This document shows positions 29,489 through 38,414 of a stretch of DNA of 40,981 nt, piece after piece; the stretch's first letter is position 1, and each line of letters begins with the position of its first letter. The notes beneath the pieces were generated by a model. That model saw only the letters and a program-made list of their open reading frames with translations. It had not been told where the DNA came from and did no database searches. Where the stretch lies: the NCBI GenBank assembly GCA_964496005.1, contig CAZBWW010000006.1, forward strand, positions 1 through 40,981, in the 5' to 3' direction. The stretch comes from CAZBWW01 sp964496005. GTDB lineage: Bacteria > Patescibacteriota > WWE3 > UBA101185 > UBA10185. Position numbers and translations under genes: made by a program.

Positions 29489-31585
29489 ATGGCGACACTA
29501 AAAGAACTCCGCGATGTGCGGTTGGAAAAATTACATAAATTAATAGCACTTGGTATTAATCCATATCCGCCAAAAGCACAAAAAGAACATGAAATAGGCG
29601 ATATAATTACCAATTTCAAAAAAATGACCGGTAAAACAGTAAGTGTTGCAGGCCGGATAATGGCGTATAGAGAACACGGCGGGTTGGTGTTTGCAGATGT
29701 TAAAGATGGGTCGGGGAAAATACAACTTTATATAAAAGAAAGCGGCTTGGCCAATACAGATAAGCAAAAACAATTGATAGGTTTTGAGCATTTGAACTTG
29801 CTGGATGTTGGTGATTTTGTACAGGTAATAGGTAAAGTAACTGAGACCAAGACCGGGGAGAAATCGATTGAGGTGACGGAACTAAGACTTGTAAGCAAAT
29901 CGTTGCGGCCACTTCCTGATAAGCATTTTGGGTTGCAGGATACCGAAGAAAAATATCGAAAAAGATATCTGGATATACTTACAAACGATGAGTCCCGGAA
30001 AATACTTGATATGCGATGGAAGATTGAACAGGAGATCCGAAAATTTTTGTGGAGCGAGAAATTTGTTGAAGTCGAAACACCTGTATTACAGTCCTTATAT
30101 GGTGGTACAAATGCCAAACCTTTTACAACCCATTTTAATGCATTGGATGTGGATTTTTATTTAAGAATAGCACCGGAGCTGTACCTGAAAAGATTAAGCG
30201 TTGCGGGGTATGAAAAAATATTTGAAATTGCCCGGAATTTTAGAAACGAAGGAATTGACCAGACCCATTTTCCTGAATTTACTATGCTTGAATGGTATGA
30301 AGCATATGCAGATTACCATCGGGTAATGGATTTGGCTGAGGCATTAACAAAACATTTGGTGAAGGAACTCACCGGAGGTTCGAAAATTACTGTTGGTGAG
30401 ACAGAGATTGATATAGGAGGAACTTGGTCAAGAGTACCAGTTGAAGAATTAGTTAAAAAACAGTTCGCTATTGACTGGGAAACAGTGTCTGATGCAGAAG
30501 TTAAAAAGTTGTTGGTAGAACACAAGTTGGAAGTTCACGGAATGTGGGAAAAGGGAAAGGCATTATTTTCTTTGTATGACCATGTAGTGACTAAAGAACT
30601 TATTAATCCTATTTGGGTGCTTGATTATCCGGTCAGCGTGAGTCCGTTGGCAAAAACTCATAGAACAAAGCAGGGTAGGGCGGAAAGATTTGAGGGTTAC
30701 ATTGGAGGTGTTGAAGTTTTTGACGGTTGGAGCGAGATAGTATCCGGACTTGAACAGCGCGATCGTTTTGAAAATGAGCAAAAAAATATGAAGGCAGGAG
30801 ATGATGAAGCAATGCCGTTAGATGAGGACTTTATAGAGGCGTTGGAATATGGATGTCCGCCGCTTGGAGGGATTGGTTTTGGCATCGATAGGCTTGTAAT
30901 GTTTTTGTCCAATACGTGGTCTATAAAAAAAGTTGTAGCATTCCCGATTTTACGGCCTAAAACAGATACTGATACACCAATAACCGAAAAAAAAGCAGAA
31001 AAATCTACAGCCGTTAGTGAGCAGAATACATCGCATGATTTATCTGGATTACCAACACGAGAAAATGCCAAACAACTACTGGAAAAACACGTTTCAGATG
31101 ATTACCAAAAGATACACGCGCAAATGGTTGCGCGGGTTTTGGAAGCATACGCCGACAAACTAGGTGAAAATAAAGAGCTATGGTATTTAACCGGTTTATT
31201 ACACGATTTGGATTATTTTGAATATCCTGATGACCACCCATCTGTTGAGTTAGAGTGGTTTGCAGAATGGGGTTACCCCACCGAATTGATACAAGCCGTT
31301 AAAGCACACGCGCGGTCACTTACCGGGGTTGAACCGCAAACCACGCTAGATGCCGCAATACTTGCAACTGACGAACTTTGTGGTTTACTGTATGCATATT
31401 CGTTAATGCGGCCGGAAGGTTTTGCAGGAATGGAAGCCAGCTCTGCGAAAAAGAAGTTTAAAGACAAGGCGTTTGCGCGTAAAATTGATCGCGAAGAAGT
31501 TTTAGCAGGTGTGGATAAGTTTGGTGTTGAATTAGGTGCGCATATAGCATTCATAATTGCTGTAATGAATACACTTGAGGAGTAA
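29489..31585 (+). CDS. lysS: Lysyl-tRNA synthetase (class II) fused to a C-terminal HD hydrolase domain
   Basis: Residues 1 to about 485 are a complete class II LysRS: an OB anticodon-binding domain (TVSVAGRIMAYREHGGLVFA), motif 1 region, motif 2 FRNEGIDQTHFPEFTMLEWY and motif 3 GCPPLGGIGFGIDRLVMFLS. A polar linker (about 488-517) leads to a 181-residue HD-domain module with His543 (KIHAQM), His572-Asp573 (LLHDLDYFEYPDDH), His583, His607 (KAHAR) and Asp628 (ATDELCGLLYAY). It matches a widespread stand-alone HD family (RPEG, KKKFKDKAFARKIDREEV). No stop or frameshift separates them. LysRS attaches lysine to tRNA-Lys; the HD module predicts a metal-dependent phosphohydrolase, substrate unknown. 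serS follows after 9 nt. Confidence 0.96.
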   Translation: MATLKELRDVRLEKLHKLIALGINPYPPKAQKEHEIGDIITNFKKMTGKTVSVAGRIMAYREHGGLVFADVKDGSGKIQLYIKESGLANTDKQKQLIGFEHLNLLDVGDFVQVIGKVTETKTGEKSIEVTELRLVSKSLRPLPDKHFGLQDTEEKYRKRYLDILTNDESRKILDMRWKIEQEIRKFLWSEKFVEVETPVLQSLYGGTNAKPFTTHFNALDVDFYLRIAPELYLKRLSVAGYEKIFEIARNFRNEGIDQTHFPEFTMLEWYEAYADYHRVMDLAEALTKHLVKELTGGSKITVGETEIDIGGTWSRVPVEELVKKQFAIDWETVSDAEVKKLLVEHKLEVHGMWEKGKALFSLYDHVVTKELINPIWVLDYPVSVSPLAKTHRTKQGRAERFEGYIGGVEVFDGWSEIVSGLEQRDRFENEQKNMKAGDDEAMPLDEDFIEALEYGCPPLGGIGFGIDRLVMFLSNTWSIKKVVAFPILRPKTDTDTPITEKKAEKSTAVSEQNTSHDLSGLPTRENAKQLLEKHVSDDYQKIHAQMVARVLEAYADKLGENKELWYLTGLLHDLDYFEYPDDHPSVELEWFAEWGYPTELIQAVKAHARSLTGVEPQTTLDAAILATDELCGLLYAYSLMRPEGFAGMEASSAKKKFKDKAFARKIDREEVLAGVDKFGVELGAHIAFIIAVMNTLEE

Positions 31586-31594
31586 TGGAAAACG

Positions 31595-32935
31595 ATGCTT
31601 GATTTAAAATTTATTAGGGAAAACCTTGAGGTAATAAAAAAATCGGTTTCGGACAGGCAGATGGGTAAGGCTGTTGATATCGATACTTTACTGACACTTG
31701 ATACCCAACACCGTGACTTGCTCAGAAAAGTCGAAGAACACCGCGCGTTAAAAAACCAACTGTCAGCCGACATTTCAAAAGTAGACGCAAAAAAAAGAGA
31801 AAAATTAATAACGGAGGCGACAGCGGTTAAAGAAGAATTACTTACTCTTGAAGCTGAGTTGGCTAAAGTGGCAGAAGAGTTACAGGCGCGCTTATTGTTA
31901 GTACCAAATTTAATTTCGGACGATGTGCCTTATGGAAAAAGTGAGGATGATAATCAGGTGTTAAAGTCATGGGGCGAACCTACTGTATTTGACTTTACAC
32001 CAAAGGATCACATTGAACTGGGAACCGAGCTTGAATTATTCGATTTTGATACATCAGCAGCAGTTTCCGGTGCGCGTTTTGTATACATTAAAAATGAAGC
32101 TGCACTTTTACAATTTGCGCTAATTCAGTGGGTGCTTGGTGTGCTAACGAACCAAAAAATAATTGCAAAAATCGCAAAAGAGGTAGGAAATGAGAGTTCC
32201 AAACCATTTGTGCCGGTTGTGCCGCCGGTAATATACAAGGAAGAAGTCGCCAAAAAAATGGACAGATTTGACCCGGTTGAAGAAAGATATTATTTTGAAA
32301 AAGATAAACAGTTATTGGTAGGGAGCGCGGAACACACGCTTGGGCCGATGTTTATGGATTATGTAATTGACGATCATTTTCTTCCGCTACGGTATATTGG
32401 GTATTCAACGGCGTTTAGACGTGAGGCGGGATCGTATGGTAAAGATACAAAAGGCATATTACGTTTGCATCATTTTGACAAGCTGGAAATGGAGTCGTTT
32501 TCATTGCCAGAAAATGGAAGAGCCGAGCAAAATTTAATTGTGGGTATTCAGGAATACTTGGTGCAGCAACTTGCAATACCGTATCAATTAATTGCGATAT
32601 GTACGGGTGATATGGGCAAGCCGGATTACCGCCAAGTTGATGTAAATTGTTGGATGCCGGGACAAAACACGTATCGTGAAACTCACACCTCGGATTATAT
32701 GACCGACTTCCAAGCCAGAAGATTAAATACAAAATACAAAAGAAAAATGGCAGGTGCAAAGGAAGAGACAGGTTTTGTGCATATGAACGATGCAACAGCT
32801 TTTGCAGTTGGTAGAATATTAATTGCGATACTAGAAAATTATCAGCAGAAAGACGGGTCTATAAAAGTTCCTCCGGTTTTAGTTCCGTTTATGCATGGCA
32901 TAACCAAAATAACAAAAAAAAGTGAGAGGTCTTAA
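31595..32935 (+). CDS. serS: Seryl-tRNA synthetase
   Basis: Charges tRNA-Ser (and tRNA-Sec where present). The 446-residue protein has the N-terminal coiled-coil arm (MLDLKFIRENLEVIKKSVSD, then HRALKNQLSADISKVDAKKR) that reaches the tRNA, and class II motifs: AFRREAGSYGKDTKGILRLH (motif 2) and DATAFAVGRILIAILENYQQ (motif 3). The final VPPVLVPFMHGITKI matches the family end. Normal length. It is 9 nt downstream of lysS and 9 nt upstream of the methyltransferase-like gene. Confidence 0.96.
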   Translation: MLDLKFIRENLEVIKKSVSDRQMGKAVDIDTLLTLDTQHRDLLRKVEEHRALKNQLSADISKVDAKKREKLITEATAVKEELLTLEAELAKVAEELQARLLLVPNLISDDVPYGKSEDDNQVLKSWGEPTVFDFTPKDHIELGTELELFDFDTSAAVSGARFVYIKNEAALLQFALIQWVLGVLTNQKIIAKIAKEVGNESSKPFVPVVPPVIYKEEVAKKMDRFDPVEERYYFEKDKQLLVGSAEHTLGPMFMDYVIDDHFLPLRYIGYSTAFRREAGSYGKDTKGILRLHHFDKLEMESFSLPENGRAEQNLIVGIQEYLVQQLAIPYQLIAICTGDMGKPDYRQVDVNCWMPGQNTYRETHTSDYMTDFQARRLNTKYKRKMAGAKEETGFVHMNDATAFAVGRILIAILENYQQKDGSIKVPPVLVPFMHGITKITKKSERS

Positions 32936-32944
32936 GCAAAATAT

Positions 32945-33640
32945 ATGTCAGTTTTTGATGGCATTGCACTTCCAAAAGTAATATATCGCACAAAATCTGA
33001 AAAGAGCGGTGAGATAGAAGTTTCTCAAGAAGGGAGTGTCCGCAGACTGAGAGTGGATAGAGTAACACAATCGCTAAACGCGGATTCCAAAATGGCGCAT
33101 CGTATGGTGTGGGGTCGTGCAATAGCTTTACTGAAACAAGAACTGCCTGACGCGCGTAGTGTATTAATTTTAGGTATGGGTGGCGGTACAATGGGGCATT
33201 ATGCAGCACAAACTTTTCCTAACATTCAGATAGTGGACGTGGAGTTTGATCCGGTAATTGTGCAAGTAGCTAAAGATTACTTTGATGTCGACAAGATTCC
33301 AAATCATAAAATAATAACCGCAGACGCGTGCAGGGTAATTGTTGAGCCGGAAGAATACGATTTAAAATTTTCGTCGTTTGATGCGGTAATTGTGGATATT
33401 TTTGTCGGGAGCGCGTATCCGGATCTAGGCAAGTCCGGAAACTTTTTAGCTCATATTTGTAAAATGGCAGTTCCGGGCGGAATTGTAATTATTAACAGGA
33501 TTTATTTAGAAGATTTCCAGGAGGATGTTGATATTTTTATTGATACACTTAGCGCGTTTTTGACGGATACTAAAACTTTAATTATTCCGGGTAAAACAAA
33601 TGCCGATAACATGTTGATTTTTGGAAGGGTGCGCGGCTAA
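32945..33640 (+). CDS. Spermidine synthase-like SAM/dcSAM-binding protein
   Basis: The 231-residue protein has a Rossmann fold with the glycine loop VLILGMGGGTMGHYAAQTFP, the acidic ribose-binding strand end IVDVEFDPVIVQVAKDYF, and the later KIITADACRVI and FDAVIVDIF motifs. This order matches spermidine synthases and related fused MFS/methyltransferase proteins. The N-terminal beta region is about 50 residues, shorter than in true SpeE, and the GGE..R catalytic pattern is not evident, so polyamine synthesis is not assured. Its stop overlaps the uppP start (TAATG). Confidence 0.76.
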   Translation: MSVFDGIALPKVIYRTKSEKSGEIEVSQEGSVRRLRVDRVTQSLNADSKMAHRMVWGRAIALLKQELPDARSVLILGMGGGTMGHYAAQTFPNIQIVDVEFDPVIVQVAKDYFDVDKIPNHKIITADACRVIVEPEEYDLKFSSFDAVIVDIFVGSAYPDLGKSGNFLAHICKMAVPGGIVIINRIYLEDFQEDVDIFIDTLSAFLTDTKTLIIPGKTNADNMLIFGRVRG

Positions 33641-34512
33641 TGGACTGGTATCAAGCGGTGGTTTTGGGTGCGGTGCAGGGATTGACCGAATTTTTACCCA
33701 TTTCGTCCTCCGGGCATTTAATTTTATTTCCGGCTTTTTTTGGATGGGAGTTGCAGTCATTGGCGTTTGATGTTGTGTTACACCTAGGAACAGCCCTCGC
33801 CTTAATAATTTACTTTTGGAAGGATTTGGTACAAATAGTACTTGCACTTACAAAAGATTTAAAACTGCACAAAACAAAAATCGGGCAATTTTCCGAACAT
33901 GGACGGTTAGGTGTATATATCTTGATAGGTTCTTTACCTGCCGTCGTACTCGGTTTATTTGCGGGCGACTTCATAGAAGAAACTTTTCGCGGGGTACTTA
34001 GCGTTGTGGTGTTCTCATTGTTTGGAACGGTATTAATGATTGGTGCTGAAGTTGTGTACAAACGGAGGCAACAAGCTAGAACACCGGCTGCCGAGGGTAG
34101 TACTACAGATGTGCGCACCACAGAGGTTAATGGAAAAAAAGCGCTTACTATTGGTATTTTTCAATCACTCGCATTGTTTTCAGGTGTATCGCGTTCTGGC
34201 GCAACTATTTCAGGTGGCATGGTACTTGGGCTAACCCGCGAACGAGCCGCCCGTTTTTCATTTTTATTGTCAATCCCGATAGTGTTGGCGGCTGGAGCTT
34301 TTAAAGTAGTTGATGCGTTTTCGACTGATCTTGCACTTTTGGAACCCACAACGTTATTTTTTGGATTTTTAAGCAGTTTTCTTGTTGGGTGGGCGGCAAT
34401 CGCAATTCTTTTAAAATACCTTAAAACTCATACTTTATGGGTTTTTATTGTTTATCGGCTTATTTTGTTGGTTGTGATAGTCTTGCTTATTTTTGGTGCA
34501 AAAACCACTTAA
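33640..34512 (+). CDS. uppP: Undecaprenyl-diphosphatase (bacitracin resistance, BacA type)
   Basis: Recycles undecaprenyl pyrophosphate for wall polymer synthesis at the membrane. The 290-residue integral protein has the family signatures AVQGLTEFLPISSSGHLIL and LFSGVSRSGATISGGMVLGL, plus about eight membrane helices. A polar loop (ARTPAAEGSTTDVRTTEVNG) in the middle is longer than usual. It is translationally coupled to the preceding gene. Together with murJ and LCP it supports a peptidoglycan cell wall. Confidence 0.96.
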   Translation: MDWYQAVVLGAVQGLTEFLPISSSGHLILFPAFFGWELQSLAFDVVLHLGTALALIIYFWKDLVQIVLALTKDLKLHKTKIGQFSEHGRLGVYILIGSLPAVVLGLFAGDFIEETFRGVLSVVVFSLFGTVLMIGAEVVYKRRQQARTPAAEGSTTDVRTTEVNGKKALTIGIFQSLALFSGVSRSGATISGGMVLGLTRERAARFSFLLSIPIVLAAGAFKVVDAFSTDLALLEPTTLFFGFLSSFLVGWAAIAILLKYLKTHTLWVFIVYRLILLVVIVLLIFGAKTT

Positions 34513-34526
34513 GCTACTTTTTGTAG

Positions 34527-34535
34527 TGCTATAAT
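34527..34535 (+). promoter_or_regulatory. secA promoter (extended -10)
   Basis: TGC-TATAAT is an extended -10 with a perfect hexamer, ending 9 nt before the secA ATG, so the message starts about 3 nt upstream of the ATG. No clear -35 is at the right distance. It lies after the uppP stop. Confidence 0.5.
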
Positions 34536-34544
34536 CACTCTGCT

Positions 34545-37151
34545 ATGGGCATACTTGGAAAACTTCTTGATTCAAATGAAAAACAAATTGCTAAATATAA
34601 ACCGTTGGTTGATAGTATAAATCGGCTTGAACCCGACCTTGAAAAATTGTCGTCCGAGCAGGTAATTAATAAGACGCGCGCCTGGCAGTCCGAACTCGCA
34701 AAACTACCCGATAAAGAACATGAAAAATATCTTGAAACTATTTTGCCTGAAGCATTTGGGCTTGTGCGTGAGGCTGCAAAACACACACTGGGGCAAAGGC
34801 ACTATGATGTGCAGTTGATGGCAGGTATAGCTTTGCATGAAGGGAAAATTGCGGAGCAAAAAACAGGGGAAGGAAAAACTTTAACCGCGACTCTCCCATT
34901 ATACTTAAACTCTCTGACCGGTAAGGGAGTGCATTTAGTAACGCCAAACGATTATTTGTCACGGCACGGCGCGGGGTGGATGGGGCAGGTTTACAATTAT
35001 TTGGGAGTGACCGTTGGTGTAATAATGCAGGAGCGGGCGTTTGTGTATGACGCCGGTTACGAGTCATCGGAATTTAAAGATGACTATACCAAACATTTGC
35101 GTGAAGTTACTCGGCAGCAAGCGTACCAGTGTGACATTGTGTACGGCACAAACCATGAATTTGGGTTTGATTATTTACGAGACAACATGGTACGTGGGCT
35201 AACGGAAATGGTTCAAACCTGTCCGCGCGGTGATTGGGGCAGTCATCAGTTTGGTATTGTGGACGAGGTTGATTCGATCTTAATTGATTTTGCGCGCACT
35301 CCGTTAATTATTTCTACAAATGCAGCTCAACCGACAGCACGGTATCAGCAGGCAGATAAAATTGTAAAACAGTTAATTCGCGACCAGGATTACGAAGTAG
35401 ATGAAAAATTCCGAAGTTCGGCGTTGACCGATTTAGGTATTCGGCGCGTGGAAAAAATGCTTGGTGTATCGCATTTGTACGAAGAAGATTTTGAGATGGT
35501 GCATCTACTGGAGCAGTCGTTATCGGCACGGGCACTACATGAAAAAGACAAAGATTATGTGGTTAAAGATGGGAAGGTTGTAATAGTAGATCAGTTTACG
35601 GGTCGATTGTTGCCGTCAAACCGATTTTCACAGGGTTTACACCAGGCAATTGAGGCCAAAGAAGGTGTGGAAATTCAGCAGGAATCAAAAACTTTGGCGG
35701 AAATTTCGTACCAAAATTATTTTAGAATGTACGATAAGCTTGCGGGAATGACAGGTACAGCTGTAACCGAAGCAGAAGAATTTTATAAAATATACAAACT
35801 TGATGTTGTTGTAATTCCGACAAATAAACCCACATTACGAAAAGATTTTAACGACTTAGTTTATAAAACAGAGGCGGGAAAATTTAAAGCTGCGGCGGAT
35901 GACATTGCTGAACGCCATGCGGCAGGACAACCGGTTCTTGTTGGTACTACCTCGGTTGAAAAAAGCCAAATGCTACACGAATTACTTACCCGCAGACGGA
36001 TACCTCACGAAATACTAAATGCGAAAAATCACGAACGGGAAGCAATAATCATTGCACAAGCAGGAAAAAAAGGCGCGGTCACAATTTCGACAAATATGGC
36101 CGGTCGTGGTGTAGACATTATTTTAGGCGGAGATCCGCCTGAAGACAAAGAACAAGCTGCGGTTAGAGAGCTTGGCGGATTACATGTAATAGGTACTGAA
36201 CGGCACGAATCCCGCAGAATTGACAATCAGCTTAGGGGCAGATCGGGCAGACAGGGTGATCCCGGATCGTCCCGTTTTTATGTTGCACTGCAGGACGACC
36301 TCATGCGAATTTTTGGCGGTGAGCGGGTAGAAGGTTTAATGAACCGCTTTGGCCTAGACGATTCAGCTCCGCTCGAAGCCGGTGTGGTTAGTAAATCTAT
36401 AGAAAGTGCCCAAAAAAAAGTTGAAGGGTTTAACTTTGATACCAGAAAAAGACTTGTTGAAATGGACGATGTAATGAATGAACACCGCGAGGTTGTTTAC
36501 AAACTACGCCGGCGGGTACTGGAACTATCGGAAGGAAATATGGAACACAAAGAGTGGTTTTTGGGTAAGTTGGGGCAATATACAAACGAGGAATTTGATA
36601 AAAACTGGGAGGAGCTTGCAGAAAAACTCGGCGAGGTGGCATGGTGGCGGGTGGTCGGGCAAATGAGTCTCCCGGTAATAGATTTAATGTGGATGGAGCA
36701 TTTGGTAGATATGGACCATTTGCGCACAGGTATTGGTTTAAGGGGATACGCACAAAAAGATCCGATGGTTGAGTATAAACGGGAAGGACACGAGAGATTC
36801 GAAATTTTGGTGGGGCAAGTGTACGCGAGTATTGTTGAACGGTTAAGTAAGATTTCAAATGTTAGTGAACAGCCGCAGCCGCAAATGGCGACGCAAGTTC
36901 CGCAGCGGTTGCACAACGTTGCATACGTGCATGGAGAGCAGGGGGATACCGGTGTTGCAGATGAAGCGAAAATGGTGCAGCAGAGACAAGGTGCAGGTAA
37001 TGGCGGGCAGGGTAGTTCTGGTTTGGTGCGGACGGCAAGCGGAATAAAACAGGTGGAGCCGGTGAAATCAGGTATAGAAAAAGTTGGTAGAAACGATTTG
37101 TGTCCGTGCGGGAGTGGGAAGAAGTACAAGCGCTGCCACGGGCGCGCTTGA
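34545..37151 (+). CDS. secA: Protein translocase ATPase SecA
   Basis: SecA drives preproteins through SecYEG. The 868-residue protein has normal length and domains: the Q/Walker A region RHYDVQLMAGIALHEGKIAE followed by QKTGEGKTLTA, VTPNDYLSRHGAGWMGQVY, the DEVD box (IVDEVDSILID), NAKNHEREAIIIAQAG, the helicase end INTNMAGRGVDI-like STNMAGRGVDIILGG, and GRSGRQGDPGSSRFY. It ends with the SEC-C zinc motif GRNDLCPCGSGKKYKRCHG (C-x-C-x8-C-H). One deviation: the conserved IDEARTPLIIS reads IDFARTPLIIS (Phe249). No Shine-Dalgarno is present; the promoter predicts a nearly leaderless message. Confidence 0.98.
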   Translation: MGILGKLLDSNEKQIAKYKPLVDSINRLEPDLEKLSSEQVINKTRAWQSELAKLPDKEHEKYLETILPEAFGLVREAAKHTLGQRHYDVQLMAGIALHEGKIAEQKTGEGKTLTATLPLYLNSLTGKGVHLVTPNDYLSRHGAGWMGQVYNYLGVTVGVIMQERAFVYDAGYESSEFKDDYTKHLREVTRQQAYQCDIVYGTNHEFGFDYLRDNMVRGLTEMVQTCPRGDWGSHQFGIVDEVDSILIDFARTPLIISTNAAQPTARYQQADKIVKQLIRDQDYEVDEKFRSSALTDLGIRRVEKMLGVSHLYEEDFEMVHLLEQSLSARALHEKDKDYVVKDGKVVIVDQFTGRLLPSNRFSQGLHQAIEAKEGVEIQQESKTLAEISYQNYFRMYDKLAGMTGTAVTEAEEFYKIYKLDVVVIPTNKPTLRKDFNDLVYKTEAGKFKAAADDIAERHAAGQPVLVGTTSVEKSQMLHELLTRRRIPHEILNAKNHEREAIIIAQAGKKGAVTISTNMAGRGVDIILGGDPPEDKEQAAVRELGGLHVIGTERHESRRIDNQLRGRSGRQGDPGSSRFYVALQDDLMRIFGGERVEGLMNRFGLDDSAPLEAGVVSKSIESAQKKVEGFNFDTRKRLVEMDDVMNEHREVVYKLRRRVLELSEGNMEHKEWFLGKLGQYTNEEFDKNWEELAEKLGEVAWWRVVGQMSLPVIDLMWMEHLVDMDHLRTGIGLRGYAQKDPMVEYKREGHERFEILVGQVYASIVERLSKISNVSEQPQPQMATQVPQRLHNVAYVHGEQGDTGVADEAKMVQQRQGAGNGGQGSSGLVRTASGIKQVEPVKSGIEKVGRNDLCPCGSGKKYKRCHGRA

Positions 37152-37169
37152 AACGCTACGCTTATTTTA

Positions 37170-37196
37170 AAAAATGTCATGGGAAATGACATTTTT
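37170..37196. terminator. Terminator after secA (bidirectional hairpin)
   Basis: AAAAATGTCAT-GGGAA-ATGACATTTTT is a perfect 11-bp stem with a 5-nt loop and A/T flanks on both strands. It lies 18 nt after the secA stop. It is AT-rich, so strength is uncertain. Confidence 0.68.
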
Positions 37197-37238
37197 GCGT
37201 TGGTAAACTAATGCGCTGCTGGAAGTGCGTTATAAACG

Positions 37239-37260
37239 TTTTAATCCGCAAAGATTAAAA
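37239..37260. promoter_or_regulatory. Palindromic operator of the MntA-HepT locus
   Basis: TTTTAATC-CGCAAA-GATTAAAA, perfect 8-bp arms with a 6-nt spacer, sits 4 nt upstream of the extended -10 (TGC-TAAAAT) and 18 nt before the mntA ATG. Its position is where an autoregulator of a toxin-antitoxin pair would bind. No protein is proven to bind it. Confidence 0.5.
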
Positions 37261-37263
37261 TTT

Positions 37264-37272
37264 TGCTAAAAT
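37264..37272 (+). promoter_or_regulatory. mntA-hepT promoter (extended -10)
   Basis: TGC-TAAAAT ends 6 nt before the ATG, so transcription should start at or very near the start codon, giving a leaderless message. The palindrome immediately upstream covers the -35 region. Confidence 0.45.
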
Positions 37273-37278
37273 AGTTTT

Positions 37279-37569
37279 ATGAATACACTGCAAGATAATC
37301 AACAATTAAAAAATCTTTGTGCCCAAGAAGGCATAGCTTATTTGGCTCTTTTTGGTTCTTATTCTAGAGATGAACAAACTGATTCAAGCGATATAGATCT
37401 TTTGGTCTCGTTTAAGCAACCAGTTGGTTATTTTAAACTAGTACGAGTTCAAAACGATATGAAAAATCTTTTAAATAGGGAAGTCGACTTAGTAACCGAA
37501 AATGCCTTAAGTAAATATATAAAGCCCGCAGTTTATAAAGATTTGAAAGTCATTTATGGTTCAAGATAG
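37279..37569 (+). CDS. mntA: MntA-type nucleotidyltransferase antitoxin
   Basis: The 96-residue protein is a minimal nucleotidyltransferase with the GSx10DxD motif (Gly26, Asp38, Asp40) in ALFGSYSRDEQTDSSDIDLL, and a third carboxylate at Asp70 in REVDLVTENAL. Minimal NTases of this type AMPylate the partner HEPN toxin and so neutralise it, as shown for MntA-HepT. It overlaps hepT by 14 nt and has its own promoter and palindrome. The alternative of a stand-alone minimal NTase is unlikely given the pair. Confidence 0.87.
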   Translation: MNTLQDNQQLKNLCAQEGIAYLALFGSYSRDEQTDSSDIDLLVSFKQPVGYFKLVRVQNDMKNLLNREVDLVTENALSKYIKPAVYKDLKVIYGSR

Positions 37570-37897
37570 GGACCGTATTTATCTGAAACATATTTTGGAA
37601 GAAATCGACCGTATTGATGTGTTTCTTGCAGATGCCAACATGCAAGATTTTTTAGCTTCTGACATTACAGAAACACACTATGCAGTTGTACGAAGTTTGG
37701 AAATAATTGGGGAAGCCGTCAACAAATTAAGCAGCGGATTAAGAGAAGAGCATTCTAATATACCTTGGTCCGTTATAATTGGTATGAGAAACAAAATTAT
37801 TCACGAGTATATGAGTGTAGACTATGAAGTTGTTTGGGAAACTGTGACATCGGACCTGCCTCAATTAAAAACTATCGTGGAAAGTTTGTTACAATAG
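37556..37897 (+). CDS. hepT: HepT-like HEPN ribonuclease toxin (DUF86)
   Basis: The 113-residue all-helical protein has the DUF86/HepT signature RYAVVRSLEIIGEAVNKLS-like (HYAVVRSLEIIGEAVNKLSS) and the HEPN catalytic RX4HXY motif at Arg78/His83/Tyr85 in GMRNKIIHEYMSVD. Ribonuclease activity and Tyr AMPylation by the NTase are known for this class. It overlaps mntA by 14 nt (ATG inside mntA). Length and motif fit HepT exactly. Confidence 0.9.
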   Translation: MVQDRDRIYLKHILEEIDRIDVFLADANMQDFLASDITETHYAVVRSLEIIGEAVNKLSSGLREEHSNIPWSVIIGMRNKIIHEYMSVDYEVVWETVTSDLPQLKTIVESLLQ

Positions 37898-37990
37898 TTA
37901 GTTTCAGCTACTTACAAAGTCATAATTAAAAAAGTAAACCCTTTGAAATTTTATTTTTCACTGTCTACTTGGTTTTGTTATACTTTATTT

Positions 37991-38398
37991 ATGGACACTG
38001 CCCTGACCAAATTTCTATTTTTCTTTGCGATTGTAATAATTGGGGTGCTATTTGAAGTAGTAGTTAGACGGTTTCATTACTATTTAACCAAACAACATTA
38101 CAAGGAAAACCATTTTACACTTGGAAAGTATCTTTTTTTACTTTTATTTCCCCTTATTGCAACAGCGATCATTTTTTATATCGAAAATGAATTAACAGTA
38201 TTTAAAGTATTTTTGACCTTTGGTGTAGTTGGTATGTTTTCAGAATGGCTTGTAGGTATGAGCTATCATAAAGTAGTTGGTCAGCGGCTCTGGACGTATC
38301 ATAAATATGCAATCGCAGAATATACCAGTTGGTTGTCATTGCCGTTGTGGGGCTTGTGTGGCATAACTTTTTATTTGTTGGCTCAGGTTTTTGTGTAA
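37991..38398 (+). CDS. Small integral membrane protein
   Basis: Start set at 37991 (MDTALTKFLFFFAIVIIGVL), about 6 nt after a TATACT -10 at 37979-37984; the open frame from 37943 would include the promoter region. The 135-residue product has about four membrane helices (KFLFFFAIVIIGVLFEVVV; YLFLLLFPLIATAIIFYI; FLTFGVVGMFSEWLVGM; SLPLWGLCGITFYLLAQVF) and short basic loops. Not recognised. It is convergent with the following gene, 16 nt apart. Confidence 0.62.
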   Translation: MDTALTKFLFFFAIVIIGVLFEVVVRRFHYYLTKQHYKENHFTLGKYLFLLLFPLIATAIIFYIENELTVFKVFLTFGVVGMFSEWLVGMSYHKVVGQRLWTYHKYAIAEYTSWLSLPLWGLCGITFYLLAQVFV

Positions 38399-38414
38399 AA
38401 CGCCTAGTTGGCTT

